From Actinomycetota bacterium (lineage in GTDB: Bacteria > Actinomycetota > Aquicultoria > Subteraquimicrobiales > UBA9087), in assembly GCA_003491635.1 (NCBI GenBank), contig DNCG01000037.1:1-13708 (forward strand): a stretch of DNA of 13,708 nucleotides. The letters are read 5' to 3'. Below, piece after piece: positions 1 to 6,210 of the stretch. The stretch's first letter is position 1. Every line of letters starts with the position of its first letter. The notes beneath the pieces are model-generated. The model was not told the origin of the DNA, did not search any database, and saw only the letters and a program-made list of their open reading frames with translations. Position numbers and translations under genes: made by a program.

Positions 1-23
1 CGGTTGACTGAATTGGGGGTTAG

Positions 24-1112
24 ATGCAAGTAGGGATCGTTGGGCTTCCGAATGTGGGGAAATCCACTCTTTTTAATGCTCTGACTAAGGCGGGGGCGGA
101 GGTAAATATCTATCCCTTCACCACAACCTCTCAGAACGTTGGCGTAGCCGATGTGCCCGACAAACGTCTTGACAGGATAGCCGAGGTTGCTCGCCCGCAG
201 AGAGTGGTCCCGGCTCACATAAAATTCGTGGACATCGCCGGGCTGGTGCGCGGTGCCAGCAAAGGGGAGGGGCTGGGCAACCAGTTCCTGGGCTACATCC
301 GCGAGGCCGATGCTTTAGTTCACGTCGTTCGCTGTTTTGAGGATGAGAACATCGCTCACGTGGATGGGGAAATCCACCCCGGTTATGACATCGAGACGGT
401 GAATATAGAGCTCGCCCTGGCTGACCTGGTGACGCTCGAAAGGCGGTTGGCCAAGGTGATTCGGCAGGCCAAGGCCGGTGACAAGAAATCCCTTCACGAG
501 AAGGCCATCCTGGAGAGGATAGAAAGAGCTTTAAATGAGGGCATCCCCGCCCGGAATGTGGACTTGACTACCGAAGAAAAGGAGATCGTAGCCGATCTCA
601 ATCTTCTCACCGCGAAGCCCCTCATCTACGTCGCCAACGTCTCCGAGAAGGATTTGGGCAAGGAAAACCCGCTCGCCGAGCCAGTTGCCAAGCAAGCTGA
701 AGTGGAAGAGACGGAGGCCATCGTCATCTGTGCCAAATTGGAAGCGGAGGTGGCCGAGCTGGAGGAAGAGGAAGCCAAACTGTTTCGCGAGGAGATGGGA
801 ATCGTCGAATCTGGTCTGGAGAGTCTCACCCACGCCAGCTATCGATTTCTGGGTCTGATCACTTTCTTCACCATCGAATCCAATGAATGTCGGGCCTGGA
901 TCATTCCCAGGGGGACGAAGGCTCCCCAGGCGGCGGGCAAGATTCACACCGATATGGAGAAAGGGTTCATCAAGGCCGAGGTCGTCCGATATGAGGACCT
1001 GATCGAGGCCGGATCGTTTCACGGCGCTCGCGATCGAGGGCATCTCCTCGTCGAGGGAAAAGAATACGTCGTCCAGGATGGCGACGTGATCTGTTTTCGG
1101 TTCAAGACCTAG
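24..1112 (+). CDS. ychF: Redox-regulated ATPase YchF (Obg/OLA1-family P-loop protein)
   Basis: The 362-residue product has the full architecture and usual length of YchF. The N-terminus carries the P-loop GLPNVGKST (residues 7-15) followed by the switch motif DIAGLVRGASKGEGLGNQFL. The normal GTPase NKxD motif is replaced by an NxSE-type sequence (YVANVSEKDL), the change that makes this family prefer ATP. A helical coiled-coil insertion fills the middle (LAEPVAKQAEVEETEAIV and following). The C-terminus is the TGS domain, with FFTIESNE, the AWIIPRGTKAPQAAGKIH stretch, and an end at DGDVICFRF. Known members bind ribosomes and the proteasome or stress factors; the cellular role is regulatory and cytoplasmic. 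The ATG at 24 gives the canonical start MQVGIVGLPNVGKST and follows a G-rich stretch. It is the first gene of the window, so any operon partner upstream is not visible. In Firmicutes ychF commonly sits just before rpsF-ssb-rpsR, as here except for the inserted cassette. Confidence 0.97.
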   Translation: MQVGIVGLPNVGKSTLFNALTKAGAEVNIYPFTTTSQNVGVADVPDKRLDRIAEVARPQRVVPAHIKFVDIAGLVRGASKGEGLGNQFLGYIREADALVHVVRCFEDENIAHVDGEIHPGYDIETVNIELALADLVTLERRLAKVIRQAKAGDKKSLHEKAILERIERALNEGIPARNVDLTTEEKEIVADLNLLTAKPLIYVANVSEKDLGKENPLAEPVAKQAEVEETEAIVICAKLEAEVAELEEEEAKLFREEMGIVESGLESLTHASYRFLGLITFFTIESNECRAWIIPRGTKAPQAAGKIHTDMEKGFIKAEVVRYEDLIEAGSFHGARDRGHLLVEGKEYVVQDGDVICFRFKT

Positions 1113-1171
1113 TCGAGTTTGAGACCCAGCTTGTGAGAGATCGCAACGGAGCCGATGTTGAGTTCATCCGC

Positions 1172-1218
1172 TGATGAGCAAAAGGAAATATTGTCTGATG
1201 GCAAAAGGAAATATTGTC
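1172..1218 (+). repeat. Tandem 23/24-bp direct repeat, likely operator of the KaiC cassette
   Basis: Two adjacent near-identical copies lie at 1172-1195 and 1196-1218. They share the 18-base core GCAAAAGGAAATATTGTC and begin with TGATG; the first copy has one extra A. A good -10-like hexamer, TAGAAT, begins 7 nt downstream at 1225-1230 and has no recognisable -35 at the usual distance. Seen directly: the duplication and its place between ychF and the first gene of the cassette (start 1298). Inferred: a protein, perhaps the winged-helix product of the next gene, binds the two copies and replaces the missing -35 contact. It could instead be a chance slippage duplication. Confidence 0.6.
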
Positions 1219-1297
1219 TTTTTGTAGAATTAAATATAGGATTAGATATCGTAGAACGGTATGGTATTCCCAACAACTTAAAGGGGAGAGGGAAGAT

Positions 1298-1654
1298 ATG
1301 CCTTTCGAGTTGGACAAAGAGCTCAAAGAGTTCATAGATGGTTATATCAACTCTTTCATCCATTGGGATTTAATCGCCTTCTTCGCCAGAAATCCGGGAA
1401 CCAGGGATGACGCTGCCGGCATAGCCAGACGTTTGGGCCGGAGGGAAGAGGATATGGCCCCCGTCCTCGAAGACCTGGCTAAAAAAGGTGTCCTTGACCC
1501 CGATAAGAGAACCAAGAAGGTGATTTATTTTTATTCCCCGAATCCTCAACTAAAAAAGCGCATCGACAACTTCGTTAAGGCCCTTGACTCCAAGATAAAC
1601 AGAATGATGATTTTAACTGAGTTCCTTCAGAAGAAGGGGGGACGGATAGCATGA
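1298..1654 (+). CDS. Small winged-helix-like putative DNA-binding protein, first gene of KaiC cassette
   Basis: This is a 118-residue protein with no certain named family. Residues about 22-80 read like a winged helix-turn-helix. There is an initial helix (WDLIAFFARNPGT), then DDAAGIARRLGRREEDMAPVLEDLAKKGVL, which fits the helix-turn-recognition-helix pattern, and then a basic beta-wing KRTKKVIYFYSPN. A C-terminal helix with many basic residues follows (QLKKRIDNFVKALDSKINRMM) and could dimerise. The ATG at 1298 is chosen because it follows an excellent SD (AAGGGGAGAGGGAAG). The open frame extends upstream to 1214, but that part crosses the presumed promoter region. The stop overlaps the next start as ATGA, so translation is coupled to the KaiC-like gene. 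Inferred role: regulator or partner of the ATPase. No catalytic residues are seen. Confidence 0.85.
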   Translation: MPFELDKELKEFIDGYINSFIHWDLIAFFARNPGTRDDAAGIARRLGRREEDMAPVLEDLAKKGVLDPDKRTKKVIYFYSPNPQLKKRIDNFVKALDSKINRMMILTEFLQKKGGRIA

Positions 1655-2424
1655 AGAGGCTATCCACGGGAATACCCAGTTTGGATGAGATGACCCACGG
1701 TGGCCTTTATGAGGGCAGTGCCACCCTGATCACTGGTGCCCCGGGGACGGGAAAGACAACCTTCGGGATGCAGTTCATCGTGGCCGGAGTGGAGAAGAAA
1801 GAGCCGGGGATAGTGGTCACCTTCGAGCACTTCCCGGAGATAATATACAGGGATGCTTTAAGCTTTGGCTGGGATTTCAAGAAGTACGAGGAGGAAGGAC
1901 TCCTCAAGGTCATCTTCACCTCCCCCGAGGTCTTCAAGACGGAGCTGGAGAAAGAGATGGGACTCATCGATGAGTTGACTGCGGAGATGGGAGCAAAGAG
2001 GATACTCATCGATCCGGTCACCTACTTTCAGTTCATGACCGAGGATCGGGCTGAGTTGAGGAAGGCCTACAACTCCTTGATAAATGGCGTTAAAAGGGCC
2101 GAGCTTACCTCCATTCTCACCTGTGAGGTTCCAAAGCTATTTGGGGAGGAGAAGACGTCTTCCCTGTTCTACATCGTCGATAACATCATCGGTTTGAGGT
2201 ATGTGGAGATAGAGTCCCAATTGAGGCGAGCCCTTCTTGTTCTTAAGATGAGAGGGTCGGATCACGCCAAGGACATCAGGGAGTTTGAGATAACCGATAA
2301 AGGTGTGAGTATAGAAGCAAAATTCGAGGGCAGGGAGGGCATACTCACCGGGACACCAAAATCCATCACCCTGGCGGGGGCGCTCGAGGAAGCCTTCGGC
2401 GGGAAACGAAAGGAGGAGAGGTAG
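1651..2424 (+). CDS. Single-domain KaiC/RadA-like ATPase (RecA superfamily)
   Basis: This 257-residue protein carries one RecA-type domain of the KaiC/Rad55 family. It opens with the typical STGIPSLDEMTHGGLYEGS sequence. Walker A is GAPGTGKT at residues 29-36, and Walker B is RILID at 117-121. Near the C-terminus it has the KaiC hallmark KMRGSDH (199-205) followed by IREFEITDKGVSI. The catalytic-glutamate motif of KaiC (TFEE) reads TFEH at 57-60, so only the first glutamate is kept. There is no second ATPase domain, so this is not a clock KaiC with two halves. KaiC-like proteins usually form hexameric rings that hydrolyse ATP and signal through partners. The start is fixed by the ATGA overlap with the preceding gene and by SD AAGGGGGG. 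The neighbours (wHTH before, membrane protein after) suggest a signalling or regulatory module at the membrane; that is inference. Confidence 0.93.
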   Translation: MKRLSTGIPSLDEMTHGGLYEGSATLITGAPGTGKTTFGMQFIVAGVEKKEPGIVVTFEHFPEIIYRDALSFGWDFKKYEEEGLLKVIFTSPEVFKTELEKEMGLIDELTAEMGAKRILIDPVTYFQFMTEDRAELRKAYNSLINGVKRAELTSILTCEVPKLFGEEKTSSLFYIVDNIIGLRYVEIESQLRRALLVLKMRGSDHAKDIREFEITDKGVSIEAKFEGREGILTGTPKSITLAGALEEAFGGKRKEER

Positions 2425-2793
2425 ATGGGAGAAGAAAACATCATTTTTGGGATCTTTTTGGTGGGTAACTATCTGGTAAGTCTGCTCGTCTGGGGATATA
2501 TAGCCCGGATATTCTTCTTTAATTGGCTTGATTTGAGAAAAGAACATCCGCCCAAAATCAGCTCGAGCATCGCCTTTGCTCTTTTCATAGCCGCCCTGGC
2601 CCTGACCGTGGAGAGCATCTACTTCGGCGTTGGAGCTTACCTGCGAGCCTTCGTGAGCATTCCAGCGGCTCTCCCTTTGATGAAACCACAATACTGGGTT
2701 CTGCCGAAGTTACTGATCTCCCTGGGTGGCCTGCTCGTGCTCATCAACCTCATAAGACAGCGCAGGAAAGCTACAAACTTGGGTGAAGAATAA
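2425..2793 (+). CDS. Small three-helix membrane protein of KaiC cassette
   Basis: A 122-residue hydrophobic protein that I do not recognise. Three membrane segments are visible: about residues 6-32 (IIFGIFLVGNYLVSLLVWGY...), 46-71 (SSIAFALFIAALALTVESIY) and 89-111 (WVLPKLLISLGGLLVLINLI). A basic loop (DLRKEHPPK) follows the first helix and a basic tail (RQRRKATNLGEE) ends the protein, so the tail is probably cytoplasmic. The ATG directly follows the TAG stop of the KaiC-like gene, and its SD (AGGAGGAGAG, 2411-2420) lies inside the end of that gene, so the two are surely co-translated. Inferred role: membrane anchor, sensor or effector for the ATPase. It resembles no known enzyme or transporter by motif. 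Confidence 0.88.
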   Translation: MGEENIIFGIFLVGNYLVSLLVWGYIARIFFFNWLDLRKEHPPKISSSIAFALFIAALALTVESIYFGVGAYLRAFVSIPAALPLMKPQYWVLPKLLISLGGLLVLINLIRQRRKATNLGEE

Positions 2794-3108
2794 ACGACGA
2801 TTCTCCCCGCCCCCGGCATAGTGATCGATTCCCAAAATCTTTCGGCAGAAAAGAGCTCGTGGACAGCGTCAGAAAAGTCTTGGGGGGATTTAATGTTCAT
2901 TCCTTCCGAGCGATGAAATTTATTTTAAGCTCGAATCCATTCGCTGACTTGAACCCTCTTGAAGATTTTGCGAATCCACTTAAACTATCCCCTCTTTCTC
3001 GCTTTCGCACGAAAGCGAGAAAGAGGGGTTTTACCTGGCCTCTTTGTTTGTTCGGTCGGTTTTGGGGATTTAGGAAGATACCTGGTTTAGGCCCTTTTAA
3101 GGTCTTCC
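2794..3108. other. Non-coding stretch between KaiC cassette and rpsF promoter
   Basis: There is no credible gene here. Open frames cross it on both strands, but they lack SD sites, have odd composition, and one runs through the 2989-3028 inverted repeat. Besides that repeat there is a weaker ATTCGC/GCGAAT dyad (2939-2944 and 2970-2975) and two CGAATCCA copies near 2934 and 2971. Nothing else is identified. Confidence 0.6.
2989..3032 (+). terminator. Perfect 19-bp inverted repeat with short T-run, probable terminator
   Basis: The left arm CCCCTCTTTCTCGCTTTCG (2989-3007) is exactly complementary to 3010-3028. Two bases (CA) separate the arms and TTTT follows (3029-3032). The hairpin could end the KaiC-cassette transcript before the rpsF promoter. 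The stem is longer than usual and the T-run is short, so a bidirectional terminator, or a palindromic repeat with another role, is possible. Confidence 0.6.
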
Positions 3109-3137
3109 TTGCTCGTGCTCGATTGGGTTGCTATAAT
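3109..3137 (+). promoter_or_regulatory. Sigma70-type extended -10 promoter of the rpsF operon
   Basis: TTGCTC (3109-3114) is followed 17 nt later by a perfect TATAAT (3132-3137), preceded by TG at 3129-3130 to give an extended -10 (TGCTATAAT). Transcription would start near 3144. It lies just before the conserved rpsF-ssb-rpsR-rplI-dnaB block and is the best promoter in the window. Confidence 0.75.
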
Positions 3138-3143
3138 GTGTGA

Positions 3144-3301
3144 GTCATCTTCTGCTCCCAGAAGGGCGGTCATTGGTCAGAAGTCAGATTCAAGAGGGAA
3201 AAAGGGGAGATTTTTTGCCTCTGACCGGTGGGCGACTGGCTATCTCACCATAGATGGAAGTCTGTTCTTCGGGGGCTGTTCAATCCGGGGGAGGTGAAGT
3301 T
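3144..3301 (+). promoter_or_regulatory. Structured 5' leader of rpsF, candidate S6:S18 autoregulatory RNA
   Basis: About 158 nt separate the predicted transcription start from the rpsF start codon. The leader opens with a hairpin, CTTCTG (3149-3154), loop CTCC, CAGAAG (3159-3164). An 11-bp stem follows between 3171-3181 and 3220-3230; seven pairs form GGTCAGA/TCTGACC, extended by C-G, A-U and two G-U pairs. The second arm contains ACCG, and a TTTTTT run lies inside the loop (3211-3216). Many bacterial rpsF leaders bind the S6:S18 complex to repress the operon. That this one does is inferred from position and foldedness, not from a matched consensus. Confidence 0.4.
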
Positions 3302-3589
3302 TTGAGAGATTACGAGATCATGGTTATCCTCGACCCCACCTTGGAGGATGAGGCGATCGAGAAAGCGATCGCCAAGTTAGAGAACCTCTTAAGGAAGCAC
3401 AAGGACAAGGTGGAAAACGTCGAGAAGTGGGGCAGGCGGAAGCTTGCCTATCCCATCGCTAAACATTTTGAAGGCTACTACCTGGTCATTAGGTGCAAGG
3501 CCGAACCAAAGACCTTGACCGAGCTCGAGCGGGTGATGGGTTTGGCCGATGAGGTATTGCGGCACATGATCGTCCGTCTAAATCCCTGA
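3302..3589 (+). CDS. rpsF: 30S ribosomal protein S6
   Basis: The product is 95 residues when started at TTG 3302, the normal length of S6. It begins RDYEIMVILDPTLEDEAIEKAI and continues with VENVEKWGRRKLAYPIAKHFEGYY, the core beta strands and the basic RRKLAYPI loop that contacts 16S rRNA. It ends DEVLRHMIVRL, the usual final strand. S6 binds S18 and the central domain of 16S rRNA in the small subunit platform. The TTG start is preferred over the in-frame ATG at 3254 because the SD GGGGGAGGTG (3287-3296) is 5 nt upstream and the extra 16 residues are not S6-like. It is the first gene of the operon after the promoter at 3109. The rare TTG start may lower its translation, or be part of control by the leader. 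Confidence 0.95.
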   Translation: MRDYEIMVILDPTLEDEAIEKAIAKLENLLRKHKDKVENVEKWGRRKLAYPIAKHFEGYYLVIRCKAEPKTLTELERVMGLADEVLRHMIVRLNP

Positions 3590-3613
3590 TCGTTATCCTG
3601 AGAGGTGAGTTGA

Positions 3614-4069
3614 GTGGCAAGTCTTAACCGCGTCGTTTTGATTGGAAATTTAACCAGAGACCCCGAGCTAAGATTCACTCCCAGCGGAACCTCGGTGGCC
3701 AATTTCGGGATCGCCATCAATCGGCGTAGGACAAACAGACAGGGGGAGCGAGCGGACAGTGTCGATTATTTCAATGTCGTTGTTTGGGGTAGGTTGGCCG
3801 AACTCTGCAATGAGTACATCGGCAAGGGCGCCCCGGTGGCGGTAGAGGGCAGACTTCAAAGCAGGTCATGGGAGACCCAGGATGGTCAAAAGAGGTCGAC
3901 CGTGGAGGTGGTGGCCGAAAATGTTCAGTTCCTCGGCCGGGTGGGCGGTCGCGGAGGTGCGGTTGTGCCCGAGGAGATGCCTGAGGGGGTCAGCCCCGCC
4001 ATTGGCGGGGAGAAAGTGACGAAAGAGGAGGCACCGGAGACGGATCTGGACGAGGATATACCCTTTTAG
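3614..4069 (+). CDS. ssb: Single-stranded DNA-binding protein
   Basis: The 151-residue product has the OB fold in the first about 110 residues: MASLNRVVLIGNLTRDPELR, the FTPSGTSVANFGIAINR strand pair, DYFNVVVWGRLAELCNEYIGKG and VAVEGRLQSRSWE. A flexible Gly/Glu-rich linker leads to the acidic tip DLDEDIPF, the conserved SSB tail that recruits replication and repair proteins. It coats single-stranded DNA in replication, recombination and repair. The start is GTG 3614 after SD GAGAGGTGAG. The gene sits between rpsF and rpsR as in most bacteria, where the three are co-transcribed. The linker contains a DNA palindrome (3994-4010) related to one upstream of pabB. The length is slightly below that of many Firmicutes SSBs, because the linker is short. 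Confidence 0.97.
   Translation: MASLNRVVLIGNLTRDPELRFTPSGTSVANFGIAINRRRTNRQGERADSVDYFNVVVWGRLAELCNEYIGKGAPVAVEGRLQSRSWETQDGQKRSTVEVVAENVQFLGRVGGRGGAVVPEEMPEGVSPAIGGEKVTKEEAPETDLDEDIPF
3994..4010. repeat. REP-like palindrome inside the ssb linker
   Basis: CCCCGCC-ATT-GGCGGGG forms a 7-bp stem with a 3-nt loop within the disordered linker of SSB (encoding around PAIGG). It differs by one base from the palindrome at 8093-8109, and the repeat at the window end carries the related CCCGCCAATG. Confidence 0.55.
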
Positions 4070-4086
4070 ATGCGTGAGGAGTAATT

Positions 4087-4314
4087 ATGGCTGACTATGT
4101 GCGCAAACCCAGGAAAAAATATTGCGCCTTTTGCAAGGGGAAGATCGATTACATCGATTATAAGGATGTGAATCTTCTCAAGCGGCATATTTCGGATAAG
4201 GGAAAGATAAGGGCCCGAAGGGTGACGGGTAACTGTACTCAGCATCAGGCAACGCTCTCGGTTGCCATCAAGAGGGCGCGGAAGATGGCCCTTTTGCCCT
4301 ATACTTCCAAGTAG
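4087..4314 (+). CDS. rpsR: 30S ribosomal protein S18 (zinc-binding form)
   Basis: A 75-residue S18. The N-terminal part has YCAFCKGKIDYIDYKD, then LLKRHISDKGKIRARRVTGNCTQHQ, which is the S18 signature, and ends with the basic helix IKRARKMALLPYTS. The CxxC pair plus the later CxxH suggest the zinc-ligating (C+) form found in Actinobacteria and some other phyla. S18 pairs with S6 on the 30S platform. The ATG at 4087 has SD GAGGAG (4076-4081). It lies 17 nt after ssb and 16 nt before the next gene, clearly in one operon. Confidence 0.97.
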   Translation: MADYVRKPRKKYCAFCKGKIDYIDYKDVNLLKRHISDKGKIRARRVTGNCTQHQATLSVAIKRARKMALLPYTSK

Positions 4315-4330
4315 ATTTTGGGGTGCGGGA

Positions 4331-5341
4331 GTGAAAGACGGTTTTGGTGATACGCGGGCGTTGGTGGAAGCGGGAAAGCTCGCCGCACTGACGGTCGTCC
4401 TCTCTTTATTGGTTGCCTACTTCCCCCTGTTTTCCTTCATCACCCTGGCTATATGCCCCATTCCGATTCTTGTGATCTCCGTTCGACACGGCCTCAAGCA
4501 CGGATTTTTGACCGCCATCACCGCCGGAATTTTAACCGCTGTGCTCGTTGGAGTTCTGGAGGCCATACCAATCTTTTTGCTCGTCCTCTTGCTTGGAGTG
4601 GGTCAGGGCCTGGCAATCAAAAGCGGACTCCGGGCCACCAGGACACTGGCCATTGGCGTTGTGGCGGTCATCCTGAGCCTGGTGATCCTCGCCTTTCTGG
4701 TCTATTTTTCAACGGGGGTAAATATAGTTGCCGAGCAGGCTCGGGCATTTGAGGAAGCCTTGGCCATTCAGAAGGAGATTTACCTGAGGGCTGGACTGAG
4801 CCAGAAGGAGGTTGAGTCTCAGCTCGAGGCGGTAAGGAATATGGCGAAGGTTCTTCCTTTCATCCTCCCCGCCGGAGCGGTCGTTTTTTCCTGCTGGGTT
4901 TCCCTGCTCAACTTCCTCGTCTCCAGTCAGGCTCTCAAGAGGGTGGGTTTTCAAGTTCCTTCCCTTCCTCGATTCAGAGAATGGCAACTTCCCTGGTATT
5001 TTGCCTGGGGATATATCCTTGGCCTGGCGGCGGTTCTCTTTCGTTCTTTTTTCGGAGAACATTCCCGGCTGGCCTTTCTTGTGGGCATGAATCTTCTCAT
5101 CGTTTTCATCTCTCTCTTTCTAATTCAAGGGATTTCCATCACAACCTTCTTCTTTGATAAATACAGGCTCTCCCGGGGGGTCAAGATAGCCCTTTCTGCC
5201 CTGGCTTTCCTTGCTCAACTCCTTTTCTACGGCTTGAGCTGGCTCGGATTGCTCGATACCTGGTTTGACTACCGCAAGCTCGCTATCGGGGCAAATGGAG
5301 CCCAAAAAGGGTTTGACTCCACTGGGGGTAAAGAACAATAA
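4331..5341 (+). CDS. YybS-like DUF2232 multi-pass membrane protein
   Basis: This 336-residue protein is largely hydrophobic with about eight membrane segments. They begin with LAALTVVLSLLVAYFPLFSF, followed by CPIPILVISVRHGLKHGFL, a sequence seen in the YybS/DUF2232 family. A charged helix (EEALAIQKEIYLRAGLSQKEVESQLEAVRNM) sits between membrane segments near the middle, as in the family. Position supports the call: yybS lies between rpsR and rplI-dnaB in Firmicutes. Its molecular function is unknown; similarity to the membrane parts of substrate-binding (S) components of ECF transporters has been suggested for such proteins. The GTG at 4331 is chosen because SD GGGGTG (4320-4325) precedes it. 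An upstream in-frame ATG at 4262 would lie inside rpsR. The C-terminal tail (KGFDSTGGKEQ) is polar. Confidence 0.8.
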   Translation: MKDGFGDTRALVEAGKLAALTVVLSLLVAYFPLFSFITLAICPIPILVISVRHGLKHGFLTAITAGILTAVLVGVLEAIPIFLLVLLLGVGQGLAIKSGLRATRTLAIGVVAVILSLVILAFLVYFSTGVNIVAEQARAFEEALAIQKEIYLRAGLSQKEVESQLEAVRNMAKVLPFILPAGAVVFSCWVSLLNFLVSSQALKRVGFQVPSLPRFREWQLPWYFAWGYILGLAAVLFRSFFGEHSRLAFLVGMNLLIVFISLFLIQGISITTFFFDKYRLSRGVKIALSALAFLAQLLFYGLSWLGLLDTWFDYRKLAIGANGAQKGFDSTGGKEQ

Positions 5342-5370
5342 TAAGAGTAACCGAGAAGGGAGGGATTCTA

Positions 5371-6210
5371 TTGGAAACCCCTAGACGCAGGTATCAAAAG
5401 ATCACCTACCTATTTCTTCTGCTTGGCTTAATCATCGCTTTTCTCAGTGCCTGGATTCTCTTCATGCGTGGAATGAATGTCGAGGCGGCGGCTCAGTTTC
5501 TATTCATCCCCATTTTATTTGGGGCTCTTTATTATGGTTGGAAGGGGGGAGTTCTTTCCGCCCTTCTTGCGGGAGCCCTCTACGTGGCGGTGATAATCTT
5601 CTCCGTGGAGTCGGAGATCATCCAGTCGGTGGCCGTTTCGGTTGGCCTTCGGTTGGCCTTCTTCGCCTTCTTGGGTATTGCCGGTGGATTGCTCTTCGAG
5701 AGGTACAGAGCGGAGATCAAAGAGCTGGAGGAGAAAATTCTGCTAGATAAGCTCACCGGTCTGTATACCTGCAGGTATTTCACCACCGCCCTCAGGGATG
5801 AAATCGATAGGGCGAAACGCTATGGTGATAAGTTTACGGTGGTTACCTTCAAGATCGCCGAGGCGGGGGAGAGGAGATCTTTAGCCAGGAAGATTATGTC
5901 AAAGCTCGGGGATGTCTTCAGGGCCGAACTTCGGATAGTGGATGTGGCCGCCCTGACCGATCCTGCGGAGATAAGCGCCCTCCTGCCGGAGACGGAGCAG
6001 GAGGGAGCCAACGTTTTCGTCAAGAGATTGCGCGAGAAGATCAACGCTACCTTCGCTGAAATGGGCGTGGATTTGCCATCCAAGGAGGGTGCAACCGTGG
6101 CGATTTATGTCTTTCCAGAGGACGAGGGCAAATTGGAGGGTCTTCTCGCCGAGTATGCGGGCAGGATAGAGGTTGAGCACATCAAGCGACCAGGGGAGTA
6201 TGTGTCTTAG
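5371..6210 (+). CDS. Membrane protein with degenerate GGDEF domain, in the gdpP/yybT position
   Basis: This is a 279-residue protein. Residues about 11-110 contain four membrane helices (YLFLLLGLIIAFLSAWILF, FLFIPILFGALYYG, VLSALLAGALYVAVIIF, LRLAFFAFLGIAGGLLF). A short coiled linker (RAEIKELEEKILL) leads to a GGDEF-type domain opening LTGLYTCRYF at 128-137 with DRAKRYGDKF. Where active enzymes carry GGDEF, this protein has DPAEI (197-201), followed by the family-like SALLPETEQEGANVFVKRLREKI. It therefore cannot be a normal diguanylate cyclase. In B. subtilis this slot holds GdpP (YybT), with membrane helices, PAS, degenerate GGDEF and DHH/DHHA1 phosphodiesterase domains. Here no DHH domain follows. 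The start is TTG 5371, after SD GAAGGGAGGG. The stop abuts the next start, implying coupling with rplI. Inferred: a nucleotide-binding sensor, or a reduced relative of GdpP. Confidence 0.8.
   Translation: METPRRRYQKITYLFLLLGLIIAFLSAWILFMRGMNVEAAAQFLFIPILFGALYYGWKGGVLSALLAGALYVAVIIFSVESEIIQSVAVSVGLRLAFFAFLGIAGGLLFERYRAEIKELEEKILLDKLTGLYTCRYFTTALRDEIDRAKRYGDKFTVVTFKIAEAGERRSLARKIMSKLGDVFRAELRIVDVAALTDPAEISALLPETEQEGANVFVKRLREKINATFAEMGVDLPSKEGATVAIYVFPEDEGKLEGLLAEYAGRIEVEHIKRPGEYVS

Noticed and set aside
531..1043. Open frame of 170 codons on the minus strand inside ychF
   Set aside because: It lies antisense to an unmistakable conserved gene, has no SD support, and its translation resembles no family.
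1199..1218. Sigma54-type promoter (TGGCA ... TTG) in the second tandem repeat copy
   Set aside because: The distance between the two elements is several bases too long for the sigma54 consensus.
2137..2691. Open frame of 184 codons on the minus strand across the KaiC-like and membrane protein genes
   Set aside because: It is antisense to two coupled genes with clear motifs and SD sites, and is explained as a shadow frame.
2940..2985. tRNA-like T-arm sequence (GGGTTCAAGTC on the minus strand)
   Set aside because: The flanking bases do not form the T stem, and no acceptor or anticodon arms can be built around it.
2859..3143. Plus-strand frame of 94 codons in the gap before rpsF
   Set aside because: It runs through the perfect palindrome and the promoter, lacks a good SD, and has irregular composition.
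3254..3301. Longer rpsF start at ATG 3254
   Set aside because: The extra 16 residues are not S6-like, and a strong SD lies right before TTG 3302.
4262..4330. Longer yybS-like start at ATG 4262
   Set aside because: It would overlap rpsR by more than 50 nt and add a non-hydrophobic, Arg-rich N-terminus; GTG 4331 has the SD.
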